Of a DNA stretch of 35,814 bases, positions 24,337 to 33,591 are shown in pieces; the stretch's first letter is position 1; each line of letters opens with the position of its first letter. The stretch spans positions 1 to 35,814 of the forward strand of contig JALHOU010000018.1 of the NCBI GenBank assembly GCA_022842825.1, written 5' to 3'. Below the pieces are notes generated by a model. That model did no database searches. It was not told the DNA's origin and saw only the letters and a list, made by a program, of their open reading frames with translations. Both the position numbers and the translations under genes were made by a program. Source of the DNA: Rubrivivax sp. (GTDB taxonomy: Bacteria; Pseudomonadota; Gammaproteobacteria; Burkholderiales; Burkholderiaceae_C).

Positions 24337-25938
24337 ATGAGCACGATGAGCACTGTTTGGCACTCCGCGCAGCGACTGCGGTACCGTGGCACTGGGCTGG
24401 CCACCCAACTCGGCGCGGCGGCCGCCATGGCGCTGGCCGCCGGACCCGCCCTGGCCGTGAAGGACCTGCCCGGCGGCCCGGCGGTGAACCAGCTCAACCT
24501 TCACCCGCCAATGACGCGCATCGCGGAGGACATCAACTGGCTGCACTGGGTGATGCTCATCATCTGCCTGGTCATCTTCGTCGCCGTCTTCGGTGTGATG
24601 TTCTATTCGATCATCAAGCATCGCAAGTCGGTGGGCTACAAGGCAGCCAAGTTCCACGAGAGCACCGCGGTCGAGATTGCGTGGACGGTGGTGCCGTTCA
24701 TCATCGTCATCGCCATGGGCGCCATGGCCACCAAGACGGTGGTGGCGATGAAGGACACCACCAACCCCGACCTCACGATCAAGGTCACGGGCTACCAGTG
24801 GAAGTGGGGCTACGACTACCTGAAGGGCGAGGGCGAGGGCATCGCCTTCCTGTCCACGCTCGATCTCGCGCACCGCGTGATGAGCGACTCGGGCAAGCCG
24901 AGCAGCGACGTCACGGACTACCTGTTGAAGGTCGACAACCCGCTCGTCGTGCCCGTCAACAAGAAGGTGCGCATCATCACCACCGCCGCCGACGTGATCC
25001 ACGCCTGGATGGTGCCTTCGCTGGCGGTGAAGCAGGACGCCATCCCCGGCTTCGTGCGCGACACCTGGTTCCGCGCCGAGAAGACCGGTGACTACTACGG
25101 CCAGTGCGCCGAGCTGTGCGGCAAGGAACACGCCTACATGCCGATCCACGTGAAGGTGGTGTCGGAGGCCGACTATGCCGCCTGGGTGGCCGGCAAGAAG
25201 AAGGCGATGGCGGCCGCGGCCGATGACCCGAACAAGGTCTGGAAGCTCGAGGAGCTCGTCGCGCGCGGCGAGAAGGTCTACGCGGCCAACTGCGCGGCCT
25301 GCCACCGCCCGGACGGCAAAGGCGCGGGCCCGATCAAGGCGTTGGACGGCAGCACCCTCGTGCTGAACGACCCGGCCGGGCAGATCAAGGTCATGCTCAA
25401 CGGCGCGGCCAATGGGGCGATGCCGGCGTGGAAGCAGTTGTCCGACACCGAGCTCGCCGCCGTGGCGACCTACGCGAAGAACGCCTGGAGCAACAGGACC
25501 GGCAAGCTGATCCAGCCGTCCGAGGTGGCGGAACTGCGTGCCGGCCGCACGCCGGCGAGCCTCACGTCCTCGGCCGCGCCGGCTGCTGCACCGGTGGCCG
25601 CCACGCCGGCCGCCGGTGGCGGCTTGCCGCTGTCGGTGCTGTTTGCCAGCGGCAAGAGCGGACTCGACGAGCCGGCGATCAAGGTCGTGGCCTCGGCGGC
25701 TGAATTCCTGAAGGCCAACGCCGGTGCCAGGGTGGCCCTGTCCGGCTTTGTCGATGCCTCGGGCAGCGCGGCGCAGAACGCCGAACTGGCCAAGCTGCGC
25801 GCCTTTGCCGTGCGCGATGCGCTGACAAAGGCCGGTATCGCGGCCGAGCGCATCGAGTTGCGCAAGCCGGCCGAGATCAAGGCCGGCACGTCCGACGCAG
25901 CGCAGGCGCGTCGCGTCGACATCGTGCCTGCGAGCTGA
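24337..25938 (+). CDS. coxB: Cytochrome c oxidase subunit II fused to cytochrome c and an OmpA-type domain
   Basis: Subunit II of the aa3 oxidase, which takes electrons from cytochrome c through CuA; at 533 residues it is much longer than usual. Order: signal sequence (about 1-40), two membrane helices (about 68-92 and 110-132), and a periplasmic cupredoxin domain with CuA ligands His222, Cys257, Glu259, Cys261, His265 and Met268. Next is a cytochrome c domain with haem motif CAACH at 319-323 and a Met ligand in GAMPAWK. An Ala/Pro linker leads to an OmpA-like domain (about 430-533) with the GFVDASGS and [12 protein letters not shown] motifs. Asp473 and Arg488 match the pair that binds diaminopimelate in OmpA. 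The caa3-type fusion is common, but the third domain is unusual and suggests anchoring to peptidoglycan. Confidence 0.93.
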   Translation: MSTMSTVWHSAQRLRYRGTGLATQLGAAAAMALAAGPALAVKDLPGGPAVNQLNLHPPMTRIAEDINWLHWVMLIICLVIFVAVFGVMFYSIIKHRKSVGYKAAKFHESTAVEIAWTVVPFIIVIAMGAMATKTVVAMKDTTNPDLTIKVTGYQWKWGYDYLKGEGEGIAFLSTLDLAHRVMSDSGKPSSDVTDYLLKVDNPLVVPVNKKVRIITTAADVIHAWMVPSLAVKQDAIPGFVRDTWFRAEKTGDYYGQCAELCGKEHAYMPIHVKVVSEADYAAWVAGKKKAMAAAADDPNKVWKLEELVARGEKVYAANCAACHRPDGKGAGPIKALDGSTLVLNDPAGQIKVMLNGAANGAMPAWKQLSDTELAAVATYAKNAWSNRTGKLIQPSEVAELRAGRTPASLTSSAAPAAAPVAATPAAGGGLPLSVLFASGKSGLDEPAIKVVASAAEFLKANAGARVALSGFVDASGSAAQNAELAKLRAFAVRDALTKAGIAAERIELRKPAEIKAGTSDAAQARRVDIVPAS

Positions 25939-25942
25939 GCGC

Positions 25943-25966
25943 GCGGGTTGTCCGCAAGCCACCCGC
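25943..25966 (+). other. Intercistronic hairpin between coxB and coxA
   Basis: GCGGGTTG (25943-25950) pairs with CCACCCGC (25959-25966) with one mismatch around an eight-base loop. It lies right after the coxB stop. No T-run follows, so an RNA-processing or stability element is as likely as partial termination. The coxA ribosome-binding site AGGAG is at 26000-26004. Confidence 0.35.
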
Positions 25967-26012
25967 TCCGCCCCCGAATACAGCCAACACAGCCTTTCCA
26001 GGAGTCCCCGCG

Positions 26013-27644
26013 ATGAGCGCAGTCCTTCCGCACGGTGCCGGTCACGGCGGCCACGCCGAGCACGACCATGCACACGACCACCCGCACGGCTGGCGGCGCT
26101 GGCTGTTCGCGACGAACCACAAGGACATCGGCACGATGTACCTGTTGTTCAGCTTCACGATGCTGATGCTGGGCGGCGTGCTGGCGCTGGGAATCCGCGC
26201 CGAGCTGTTCCAGCCCGGGCTGCAATTCGTGAACCCGGAGCTGTTCAACCAGCTCACCACGATGCACGGGATCATCATGGTCTTCGGCGCCATCATGCCG
26301 GCGTTCGTGGGTTTCGCGAACTGGCTCATCCCGTTGCAGATCGGCGCGGCCGACATGGCCTTCGCGCGCATGAACAACCTCAGCTTCTGGCTGCTCATCC
26401 CGGCTGGCCTGATGGTCGCGGGCTCGTTCTTCGTACCCGGTGGCGCTCCGAGTGCGGGCTGGACCATCTACGCACCGCTGACGCTGCAGATGGGCCCGAG
26501 CATGGACATGGCGATCTTCGCGCTGCACATCATGGGGGCGAGCTCGATCATGGGCTCGATCAACATCATCGTGACGATCCTGAACATGCGCGCGCCCGGC
26601 ATGAAGCTGATGCAGATGCCGCTGTTCTGCTGGACCTGGCTGATCACCGCCTACCTGCTGATCGCGGTGATGCCGGTGCTGGCGGGCGCGATCACGATGA
26701 CGCTGACCGACCGCCACTTCGGCACCAGCTTCTTCAACCCGGCCGGCGGTGGCGACCCGATCATGTACCAGCACATCTTCTGGTTCTTCGGGCACCCCGA
26801 GGTCTACATCATGATCCTGCCGGCGTTCGGGATCGTGAGCGCCATCATCCCGACGTTCGCGCGCAAGCCGCTGTTCGGTTATGCGTCGATGGTGTACGCC
26901 ACGGCCTCGATCGCCATCCTGTCGTTCATCGTCTGGGCGCACCACATGTACACGACGGGCATGCCGGTCACCGGGCAGCTCTTCTTCATGTACGCGACGA
27001 TGCTGATCGCCGTGCCCACGGGCGTGAAGATCTTCAACTGGCTGGCCACCATGTGGCGCGGCTCGATGACCTTCGAGACGCCGATGCTGTGGAGCGTGGG
27101 TTTCCTGTTCGTGTTCACGATGGGCGGCTTTACCGGCCTGATCCTGGCGATGGCGCCCATCGACATCCAGTTGCAGGATACCTACTACGTGGTGGCGCAC
27201 TTCCACTACGTGCTGGTGGCGGGCTCGCTGTTCGCCCTCTTCGCCGGCGTGTACTACTGGGGCCCGAAGTGGACCGGCGTCATGTACAGCGAAACCCGCG
27301 GCAAGATCCACTTCTGGGGCTCGATGGTCTTCTTCAACTTGACCTTCTTCCCGATGCACTTCCTCGGGCTCGCGGGCATGCCGCGTCGCTACGCCGACTA
27401 CCCGCTGCAGTTCGCCGACTTCAACGCCATTGCCAGCGTCGGGGCCTTCGGCTTCGGGTTCATGCAGGTCTATTTCTTCCTCTTCGTGGTCCTGCCCATG
27501 ATGCGCGGCCAGGGTGAGAAGGCGGCGCAGAAGCCCTGGGAAGCGGCCGAGGGCCTGGAGTGGGAAGTGCCTTCGCCGGCGCCGTGGCACACCTTCGAGA
27601 CACCGCCCAAGCTCGACGCCACCGCCACGCGCGTGGTCAGCTGA
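26013..27644 (+). CDS. coxA: Cytochrome c oxidase subunit I (aa3 type)
   Basis: Catalytic subunit with low-spin haem a and the haem a3-CuB centre; reduces O2 to water and pumps protons. The 543-residue protein has about twelve membrane helices. The metal ligands are all present: TMHGIIM (haem a), GHPEVY with the CuB histidine cross-linked to Tyr and the A1-type glutamate, WAHHM (two CuB histidines) and HFHYV (haems a3 and a). The N-terminus before the first helix is histidine-rich, with eight His in the first 25 residues, which is odd and might bind metal. An AGGAG site precedes the ATG. It is flanked by coxB and ctaG in the usual order. Confidence 0.98.
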   Translation: MSAVLPHGAGHGGHAEHDHAHDHPHGWRRWLFATNHKDIGTMYLLFSFTMLMLGGVLALGIRAELFQPGLQFVNPELFNQLTTMHGIIMVFGAIMPAFVGFANWLIPLQIGAADMAFARMNNLSFWLLIPAGLMVAGSFFVPGGAPSAGWTIYAPLTLQMGPSMDMAIFALHIMGASSIMGSINIIVTILNMRAPGMKLMQMPLFCWTWLITAYLLIAVMPVLAGAITMTLTDRHFGTSFFNPAGGGDPIMYQHIFWFFGHPEVYIMILPAFGIVSAIIPTFARKPLFGYASMVYATASIAILSFIVWAHHMYTTGMPVTGQLFFMYATMLIAVPTGVKIFNWLATMWRGSMTFETPMLWSVGFLFVFTMGGFTGLILAMAPIDIQLQDTYYVVAHFHYVLVAGSLFALFAGVYYWGPKWTGVMYSETRGKIHFWGSMVFFNLTFFPMHFLGLAGMPRRYADYPLQFADFNAIASVGAFGFGFMQVYFFLFVVLPMMRGQGEKAAQKPWEAAEGLEWEVPSPAPWHTFETPPKLDATATRVVS

Positions 27645-27654
27645 GGGCACGCGG

Positions 27655-27780
27655 GTGACGACCTCCATGCTCGACGAGCAGCAGCGCAAAGCCAATGTGC
27701 GCCTGGGCCTGATCCTGGCCACGGTCTCCGTGGCGCTGGCGATCGGCTTCGTGGTCCGCATGACCTGGTTCGGGCATTGA
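27655..27780 (+). CDS. Cytochrome oxidase small assembly protein
   Basis: Tiny membrane protein of 41 residues (37 if translation begins at ATG 27667). It has a short charged N-terminus (MLDEQQRKANVR) followed by one membrane helix and ends in TWFGH. Proteins of this size and pattern lie between coxA and ctaG in many betaproteobacteria and are described as cytochrome oxidase small assembly proteins. GTG 27655 is preferred because a TGAGGG sequence lies upstream at a good distance. It ends next to ctaG. Confidence 0.75.
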   Translation: MTTSMLDEQQRKANVRLGLILATVSVALAIGFVVRMTWFGH

Positions 27781-27800
27781 ATGGCAAGGATCGAACGGCC

Positions 27801-28415
27801 GTGAAGCGCGCGGAAGGCCTGCTTGTCGACAACCGGCGCCTGCTGGGGCGCCTGCTTGTCGTCACGCTGCTGATGTTCGGCTTCGGCTATGCCCTCGTGC
27901 CGCTGTACCGGGCCATCTGCGACGCGCTCGGCGTCAACGTGCTCAGCCTGTCGGAGCAGAACAAGCGCAGCGGCGACTGGTTTGGCGGCCAGCGCACCGC
28001 GGCCACCGCCGGCAACACGCAGATCGATCGCACGCGCACGATCACGATCGAGTTCGATGCCAACGCCCGCGGGCCGTGGGACTTCAGGCCGGCGCTGCGT
28101 TCGGTGCAGGTGCACCCGGGCGAGATGGCGACCGTGATGTACGAGTTCCGCAATGTCCAGAACCGCACGATGGCGGCGCAGGCTATCCCGAGCTATGCGC
28201 CGACGCAGGCCGGCGCGCACTTCAACAAGCTCGAGTGCTTCTGCTTCAACGAGTACACGCTGGCGCCGGGCGAGAGCCGCTCATGGCCGGTGGTCTTCGT
28301 CGTCGACCCGAAGCTGCCGCGTGACGTGACGACGATCACCCTGTCCTACACGTTCTTCGAGGTCGGCGGCAAGGTGCCGCCGGCGCCCACCACACGCCTG
28401 GGAGCCGGCGCATGA
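27801..28415 (+). CDS. ctaG: Cytochrome c oxidase assembly protein CtaG/Cox11
   Basis: Copper chaperone that delivers copper to CuB of subunit I. The 204-residue protein has one N-terminal membrane helix (about 14-36) and a periplasmic immunoglobulin-like domain with the copper-binding CFCF motif (Cys146, Cys148), followed by the PVVFVVDP segment and SYTFF near the end. GTG 27801 is chosen with an AAGGA site ten bases upstream. An in-frame TTG at 27777, overlapping the preceding stop, would add eight residues. Its 3' end overlaps the DUF2970 gene (ATGA). Confidence 0.95.
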   Translation: MKRAEGLLVDNRRLLGRLLVVTLLMFGFGYALVPLYRAICDALGVNVLSLSEQNKRSGDWFGGQRTAATAGNTQIDRTRTITIEFDANARGPWDFRPALRSVQVHPGEMATVMYEFRNVQNRTMAAQAIPSYAPTQAGAHFNKLECFCFNEYTLAPGESRSWPVVFVVDPKLPRDVTTITLSYTFFEVGGKVPPAPTTRLGAGA

Positions 28416-28645
28416 GCCGCGGCGAGGGCGTCAAGGGCATGCCGGCCCCATCGCCCCTGCAGACGGCGCGTGCGGTCTTCTGGTCGTTCTTCGGCGTGCG
28501 CAAGCGTGCCGACTACGAAAGCGACGTGCAGCAGCTCGATCCCCGCCACGTGGTGGTCGCCGGGATCGTCGGAGCGCTGCTGTTCGTGCTTTCACTCGTG
28601 ATGCTGGTGAAGTGGGTCATTGGCAGCGGCGTGGCGGCCGGTTGA
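28412..28645 (+). CDS. DUF2970 small membrane protein
   Basis: Protein of 77 residues with a polar N-terminus containing the DUF2970 pattern (ARAVFWSFFGVRKRADYESD) and one C-terminal membrane helix (about 48-70). It is found between ctaG and coxC in betaproteobacterial oxidase clusters. Function unknown. The ATG overlaps the ctaG stop, indicating translational coupling. Confidence 0.85.
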   Translation: MSRGEGVKGMPAPSPLQTARAVFWSFFGVRKRADYESDVQQLDPRHVVVAGIVGALLFVLSLVMLVKWVIGSGVAAG

Positions 28646-28715
28646 GCGCGCGGCCGCGTCGACAAGCATCCACAACGGTTCTCAGGAACACAGAGAGAAG
28701 AAAGCAGACAAGGCC

Positions 28716-29597
28716 ATGGCAGCTTCCACCCCCTCGGGCCAGACCCCGTACTACTTCATCCCGTCGCCCTCGAGCCGCCCGGCGATGGTGGCGCTGGGCA
28801 TGTTCTTCCTCATCCTGGGCGGCGGCCAGTGGATCAACGGGTCGGGCTGGGGCGCCTATTCGGTGCTGCTGGGCCTGCTGATCTGGCTCTCGACGCTGTA
28901 CTACTGGTTCCGCGATGCCATCGGCGAGAGCGAAGGCGGCCAGTACTCGGAGCGCGTCGACGTCAGCTATCGCTGGAGCATGAGCTGGTTCATCTTCAGC
29001 GAGGTGATGTTCTTCGCCGCGTTCTTCGGGGCGCTGTACTGGGCCCGCGTGTTCTCGGTGCCGATGCTCGGCGATCTCGACCACCAGATTCTCTGGCCCG
29101 ATTTCAAGTCGATCTGGCCGAGCACGGGGGGTGGCACTGCCTCGCCCGCCGGAACGGTCGAGCCGTTCCAGGTGATCGGCCCGTGGCCGCTGCCCACGAT
29201 CAACACGGCGTTGCTGCTGACTTCGGGCGTGACGCTCACCATCGCGCACCATGCGTTGATAGCCAACCAGCGCAGCAAGACGGTGTTCTGGATGTGGATC
29301 ACGGTGCTGCTGGGCGCCATCTTCCTGGTCGTGCAGGCCTACGAATACATGCACGCCTACCGCGACCTGAACCTCAAGCTGTCCAGTGGCATCTTCGGCA
29401 GCACGTTCTTCATGCTCACGGGCTTCCATGGCTTCCACGTCTTCGTGGGCATGCTGATGCTGACCTTCATCACGCTGCGCCTGATGAAGGGGCATTTCAC
29501 GCCGCAGCGCCACTTCGGGTTCGAGGGTGCGGCCTGGTACTGGCACTTCGTGGACGTGGTGTGGCTGGGCCTGTACTTCCTCGTCTACTGGTTGTAG
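28716..29597 (+). CDS. coxC: Cytochrome c oxidase subunit III
   Basis: Seven-helix core subunit without metal centres; it stabilises subunit I and its proton uptake path. The 293-residue protein has the family motifs SWFIFSEVMFFAAFFGALY, the AYEYMHA segment and the C-terminal GFHGFHVFVG and WYWHFVDVVWLGLY motifs. ATG 28716 follows a purine-rich stretch (GAGAGAAGAAAG). It is the last gene of the forward block before a terminator-like hairpin. Confidence 0.97.
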   Translation: MAASTPSGQTPYYFIPSPSSRPAMVALGMFFLILGGGQWINGSGWGAYSVLLGLLIWLSTLYYWFRDAIGESEGGQYSERVDVSYRWSMSWFIFSEVMFFAAFFGALYWARVFSVPMLGDLDHQILWPDFKSIWPSTGGGTASPAGTVEPFQVIGPWPLPTINTALLLTSGVTLTIAHHALIANQRSKTVFWMWITVLLGAIFLVVQAYEYMHAYRDLNLKLSSGIFGSTFFMLTGFHGFHVFVGMLMLTFITLRLMKGHFTPQRHFGFEGAAWYWHFVDVVWLGLYFLVYWL

Positions 29598-29638
29598 GGC
29601 CGCACCCGGGCGCGGTGCGCCGACGCTGCCGCCAGCGT

Positions 29639-29662
29639 GAAGGGCGCCTCGCGGCGCCCTTC
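29639..29662. terminator. Intrinsic terminator-like hairpin between coxC and the DUF2909 gene
   Basis: GAAGGGCGCC and GGCGCCCTTC form a perfect 10-bp stem with a TCGC loop, followed by GTCCCTTTC. The GC-rich stem in the gap between two convergent genes is a good terminator candidate, perhaps in both directions, although the T-tract is poor. Confidence 0.65.
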
Positions 29663-29703
29663 GTCCCTTTCGGTGACCGGCCGGCGCCCGGCCGGTGGTT
29701 GAC

Positions 29704-29943
29704 TCAGCCGCCGGTGGGCAGGCCGCCCGGTCGCACCCAGCCCAGGGCCCAGCCGAGCAGGACGATGAGGAACAAGCCCACCGAGATGGCGACGCGCACA
29801 GCGAGTGCACGCGCCATCTGGCGGTCGGGCGCTGCAGCCGCACCCTCGCCCGGGGGCGGCTGCCGTCGTCGCAGCATGAACGCGCCGGCGCTGGCCAGCG
29901 CGCCCACGATGCCGATGAGCGCCAGGGCGATCAGTATTTTCAT
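29704..29943 (-). CDS. Twin transmembrane protein (DUF2909-like)
   Basis: Protein of 79 residues with two membrane helices (about 3-23 and 48-68) separated by a short Arg/Pro/Ala-rich loop. Small twin-helix proteins of this kind sit beside SURF1 in proteobacterial oxidase clusters. Function unknown. ATG is at 29943. The gene converges on coxC and diverges from the SURF1 gene over 105 bases, where no consensus promoter is obvious. Confidence 0.75.
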   Translation of the reverse strand: MKILIALALIGIVGALASAGAFMLRRRQPPPGEGAAAAPDRQMARALAVRVAISVGLFLIVLLGWALGWVRPGGLPTGG

Positions 29944-30048
29944 GATGACGAATTGTCCCACTCGGTCTGGCGACGGCCATGGGCGCGATGGCCGGTGCTT
30001 CGCCGGTGCGGCGGCCGGGGCGGCGTTGGTGTACGGGCCCGAGCACCG

Positions 30049-30783
30049 ATGAAGGCCAGGCGATGGCGCAGGGCGATCGTGTGGCTGGCCGCGCTGGCGA
30101 CGATGGCGCTGACCGTGCGCCTGGGGATCTGGCAGCTCGACCGCGCGGCGCAAAAGACGGCGCTGCAGGAGGCCCGCCAGCAGCAGATGCGCGCACCCGC
30201 GCTGGCGGCCGCCGAGCTGCCTGCCACGGCCGAAGAGGCAGGCGTCCTCGAGCACCGCGCCGTCGCGCTCTCGGGCCGCTGGCTCGCGGCACACACGACC
30301 TATCTCGACAACCGCGCGATGGCCGCGCGGGCCGGCTTCTTCGTGCTCACGCCGCTGGCCCTGGACGATGGTCGCGTGCTGCTTGTGCAGCGTGGGTGGT
30401 GGCCGCGCGACGCCCTCGATCGCACCCGCATCGCCGCACCGCCGCCGCCCGAAGGGCCGGTGCGCGTGCGCGGGCGCATCGCCCTGTCGCCTTCACGCAT
30501 GTTCGAGCTCGCAGGAGAGGCAGGCGGGCCAATCCGCCAGAATCTCGATGTCGACGCCTACGCGCGGGAGACCCGACTCAAGCTGCTGCCTTGGCTGCTG
30601 GTGCAACTGGACGACGCGGCGCAGCCAGTGGACGACGGCCTGTCGAGGCAGTGGCCGCAGCCCGCGGCCGACGTGTACAAGAACCGGGGTTACGCCGCAC
30701 AGTGGTTTGCACTCGCCGGCCTGGTCGGCGTGCTGCTGCTGTGGTTCCAGGTCTGGCGACCCTGGCGCAGGCGTGCCGGATGA
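30049..30783 (+). CDS. SURF1 family protein
   Basis: Inner-membrane oxidase assembly factor that helps insert haem a into subunit I. The 244-residue protein has the topology of the family: a first membrane helix (about 9-26) followed by the LGIWQLDRAAQK motif, a periplasmic domain with GRW and LVQRGWWPRD motifs, and a C-terminal helix (about 215-233) after the NRGYAAQWFALA motif. ATG 30049 is the best start ahead of the first helix. The downstream gene begins five bases after the stop. Confidence 0.92.
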   Translation: MKARRWRRAIVWLAALATMALTVRLGIWQLDRAAQKTALQEARQQQMRAPALAAAELPATAEEAGVLEHRAVALSGRWLAAHTTYLDNRAMAARAGFFVLTPLALDDGRVLLVQRGWWPRDALDRTRIAAPPPPEGPVRVRGRIALSPSRMFELAGEAGGPIRQNLDVDAYARETRLKLLPWLLVQLDDAAQPVDDGLSRQWPQPAADVYKNRGYAAQWFALAGLVGVLLLWFQVWRPWRRRAG

Positions 30784-30787
30784 ACCG

Positions 30788-31480
30788 ATGAACGAACACC
30801 CACCCCAACCGCTGGCGCTGACGGTGCACTCGCTGCAGCCGCCCGACCTCTCGGACCCCACCGCGGCGGCGCGCCGGCGCACTCTGGCGGGACGGTTGCG
30901 CATGCTGCTCGTGCTCGCCGTGTGCGCGGCGCCGGTGGTGGCTTCCTATCTCGCGTACTACGTCTTTCAGCCGCAGGGCCGCACGAACTACGGCACCCTG
31001 TTCGAGCCGCCGCGCGGCTGGCCGGCCGATCTGGCGCTCGCCACGCTCGATGGTGCCAGCGTGGCGCCGTCCAAGCTCGAGGGGCAGTGGCTGCTCGTCG
31101 CCGTGGGCCCGGCCGCCTGCGAGGCGGCGTGCGAGAGGCGCCTGCTCATCCAGCGCCAGCTGCGCGAAATGCTCGGCCGCGAGCGTGACCGGCTCGACAA
31201 GCTGTGGCTGATCACCGACGCGGCGCCGCTGCGCCTGGAGTTGCGTCGCGCGCTCGAGTCGCCACCGGCGCCGGCAACACTGCTGCGCGCTCCGCGTGAG
31301 GCGTTGGCGCGCGTGCTGGCGGCCGAGCCGGGACGCACGCTCGAAGACCATCTCTACCTCGTCGATCCGCTTGGACGGTGGGTCATGCGCGTTCCGGCTG
31401 AGCCCGACCCGGGGCGCGTGCGGCGCGATCTCGACCGCCTGCTGCGCGCATCGTCCTCGTGGGACCGCGCGGGGCGCTGA
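30788..31480 (+). CDS. Sco-like membrane protein of the oxidase cluster
   Basis: Protein of 230 residues: a polar N-terminus, one membrane helix (about 40-59) and a periplasmic domain. The domain has Cys111-x3-Cys115 (CEAAC) and His188 in the segment EDHLYLVDPLGRW. This layout matches that of Sco copper chaperones, which have CxxxC and a distant His, and aligns with the Sco gene in this window (Cys85, Cys89, His174, followed by YDTRGR). The usual CPDVCP proline context is missing. Proteins at this place are often annotated only as hypothetical or as transmembrane. A thiol/copper role in CuA assembly is inferred. The start is five bases after SURF1; the end overlaps ctaA. Confidence 0.75.
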   Translation: MNEHPPQPLALTVHSLQPPDLSDPTAAARRRTLAGRLRMLLVLAVCAAPVVASYLAYYVFQPQGRTNYGTLFEPPRGWPADLALATLDGASVAPSKLEGQWLLVAVGPAACEAACERRLLIQRQLREMLGRERDRLDKLWLITDAAPLRLELRRALESPPAPATLLRAPREALARVLAAEPGRTLEDHLYLVDPLGRWVMRVPAEPDPGRVRRDLDRLLRASSSWDRAGR

Positions 31481-32649
31481 CCCGGGACCTGGCCTTGAAT
31501 CCTTCATCTGCTGCCAGCTTGGTGGACTTCGCCCCGGCGCTGCGCCTGGCCCTGCTCGCCACGGTGGTGGCCTTGCTGCCGCTGTCATGGTGGTGGTTGC
31601 GCCAGCGTGGCAGCGACAGTCGCGCGCGCGCCGCCGCGCTCACGGCGCTGACGATGTTCCTGACCTTCGACCTCGTCGTGTTCGGCTCGTTCACGCGCCT
31701 CACCGACTCGGGCCTCGGGTGCCCCGACTGGCCGGGCTGCTACGGGCAGGCGAGCCCGCTCGGGGCGGCCAGCGAGATCCGCGCCGCCGAGAACGCCTTG
31801 CCAAGCGGCCCGGTCACCTTCACCAAAGCCTGGATCGAGATGATCCACCGCTACCTGGCCATGACGGTGGGCGTACTCATCCTGGCCATGGCGGCGGCGG
31901 CCTGGTTCGACCGGCGGCGCGGCATCGCGATGCCGGTCTCGCCCTGGTGGCCGACGGCCACGCTGGTGTGGGTGGTGATCCAGGGGCTGTTCGGCAAGTA
32001 CACGGTCACGCTCAAGCTCTACCCGGCGATCGTGACGCTGCATCTGCTGGGCGGCCTGCTGCTGCTCGCGATGCTGGCTGCGCAGCACACGAGCTTCCGG
32101 CCACGGCCGCTGGCGCTGGCCGCTTCCGTGCGGCGTTGGCTGGGGGTGGCGGCCGCTCTGCTGCTCGTGCAGATCACGCTCGGCGGCTGGGTCAGCACCA
32201 ACTACGCGGTGCTGGCCTGCAGCGACTTCCCTCAATGCAACGGCGCCTGGTGGCCGAAGATGGACTTCGCCGCCGGCTTTGCGATCCTGCGGCCGCTGGG
32301 GCATGGGCCTGACGGCGGCTTCCTCGCCTTCGAGGCGCTGGTGGCCATCCACATGGCGCACCGGCTCTTCGCCATCGCCGCCGTGGCCGCCTTGCTCGCG
32401 CTGGCGCATGGCCTGCGGCGCGCGGGCGGGCCGGCGGCGCGGCGGTTCGCCTTCGGTGTGGCGGCGGTGACGGTCATGCAGGTGGTGACCGGCCTCAGCA
32501 ACATCGTGCTCGACTGGCCGATCGTCGCCGCCCTGCTGCACGCCGCCGGTGCCGCCGCGCTCGTTCTGCTGCTCACCTTCCTGTGGATGCGCGCGCGCCA
32601 GGCGCGGCACCCCGCCTTCTCGCCGGGGGCCGTGGCCACCGCTGCCTAG
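31459..32649 (+). CDS. ctaA: Heme A synthase CtaA/Cox15
   Basis: Converts haem O to haem A in the inner membrane. The product has about 396 residues and about eight membrane helices. Signature features are the haem-ligand segment EMIHRY, two cysteine pairs in external loops (LGCPDWPGCYG and ACSDFPQCNG), and further histidines in TLHLLGG, AHRLFA and LLHAAG. GTG 31459 overlaps the previous gene by 22 bases. A TTG at 31495 or a GTG at 31522 would give a shorter N-terminus, so the start is uncertain. The stop codon is part of a TAGAAT hexamer in front of ctaB. Confidence 0.93.
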   Translation: MGPRGALTRDLALNPSSAASLVDFAPALRLALLATVVALLPLSWWWLRQRGSDSRARAAALTALTMFLTFDLVVFGSFTRLTDSGLGCPDWPGCYGQASPLGAASEIRAAENALPSGPVTFTKAWIEMIHRYLAMTVGVLILAMAAAAWFDRRRGIAMPVSPWWPTATLVWVVIQGLFGKYTVTLKLYPAIVTLHLLGGLLLLAMLAAQHTSFRPRPLALAASVRRWLGVAAALLLVQITLGGWVSTNYAVLACSDFPQCNGAWWPKMDFAAGFAILRPLGHGPDGGFLAFEALVAIHMAHRLFAIAAVAALLALAHGLRRAGGPAARRFAFGVAAVTVMQVVTGLSNIVLDWPIVAALLHAAGAAALVLLLTFLWMRARQARHPAFSPGAVATAA

Positions 32650-32652
32650 AAT
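32647..32652 (+). promoter_or_regulatory. Possible internal -10 box before ctaB
   Basis: TAGAAT includes the ctaA stop codon and lies 21 bases before the ctaB start. It could provide a separate promoter for ctaB-sco. No -35 box is recognisable, so it may be chance. Confidence 0.3.
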
Positions 32653-32673
32653 CGCCGCTCCCCGGCCGCCCCG

Positions 32674-33591
32674 ATGTCCCAGACCCTTGCCGCACCGCAC
32701 GCCAGCACGAACCGCCTGGCGCAGTTCTACGCGCTGACCAAGCCGCGCGTGGTGCAGCTGATCGTCTTCTGCGCCCTCATCGGCATGCTGCTGGCCCAAG
32801 CGGGGCTGCCGGCCTGGCCGCGCGTGCTGGCGGCCGTGGTCGGCATCTGGCTCGTTGCGGCGGCCGCCGCGGCCTTCAACTGCATCGTCGAGCAGCACAT
32901 CGACCGGCGCATGGCGCGCACCGCGTGGCGACCCACCGCCAAGGGCGAGCTCACGAACACGCAGACGCTGGCCTTCGCCGCCACGCTGTGCTTGGCCGGT
33001 TGCGCCGTGTTGCTGGCCTGGGTGAATGCGCTCACGATGTGGCTCACGCTGGCGACGTTCGTCGGCTATGCCGTTGTCTACACGGTGGTGCTGAAGCCGC
33101 TGACGCCGCAGAACATCGTCATCGGCGGCGCCTCGGGGGCCATGCCCCCGGTGCTGGGCTGGGCGGCGATGGCCGGCGAGGTGACGCTGCAGCCGCTCAT
33201 GCTCGCCCTCATCATCTTCCTGTGGACGCCGCCGCACTTCTGGGCGCTGGCGCTGTACCGGGTCGAGGACTACCGCAAGGCCGGCCTGCCGATGCTGCCG
33301 GTGACGCACGGACCGGAGTTCACGCGCCTGCAGGTGCTGCTGTACACGCTGGTGCTGTTCGCGGCGACGCTGCTACCGTTCACCTTTCGCATGAGCGGCT
33401 GGATCTACCTGTGCGCCGCGGTCGTGCTTGGGGCGATGTTCGTGCAGCTTGCCTGGCAGCTCTGGCGCGACTACAGCGACGCGCTGGCCCGGCGGACGTT
33501 TCGTTTCTCGATCTGGCACCTGTCCTTGCTCTTCGCGGCGCTGCTCGTTGACCACTGGGCCGGCCCCTGGCTGGCAGAGGTTTTTGCATGA
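32674..33591 (+). CDS. ctaB: Heme O synthase (protoheme IX farnesyltransferase)
   Basis: UbiA-type prenyltransferase that adds a farnesyl group to haem B, giving haem O for CtaA. The 305-residue protein has about eight to nine membrane helices. It shows the prenyl-diphosphate-binding motif [15 protein letters not shown] and the second motif reading [22 protein letters not shown] in part. ATG 32674 gives the usual MSQT-type start ahead of the [10 protein letters not shown] motif. Its stop overlaps the sco start (ATGA), indicating coupling. Confidence 0.97.
   Translation: MSQTLAAPHASTNRLAQFYALTKPRVVQLIVFCALIGMLLAQAGLPAWPRVLAAVVGIWLVAAAAAAFNCIVEQHIDRRMARTAWRPTAKGELTNTQTLAFAATLCLAGCAVLLAWVNALTMWLTLATFVGYAVVYTVVLKPLTPQNIVIGGASGAMPPVLGWAAMAGEVTLQPLMLALIIFLWTPPHFWALALYRVEDYRKAGLPMLPVTHGPEFTRLQVLLYTLVLFAATLLPFTFRMSGWIYLCAAVVLGAMFVQLAWQLWRDYSDALARRTFRFSIWHLSLLFAALLVDHWAGPWLAEVFA

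Noticed and set aside
23884-28220. Long reverse-strand open frames opposite coxB and coxA
   Set aside because: Composition is His/Arg/Asp-rich shadow sequence without domains. The forward-strand oxidase genes are certain.
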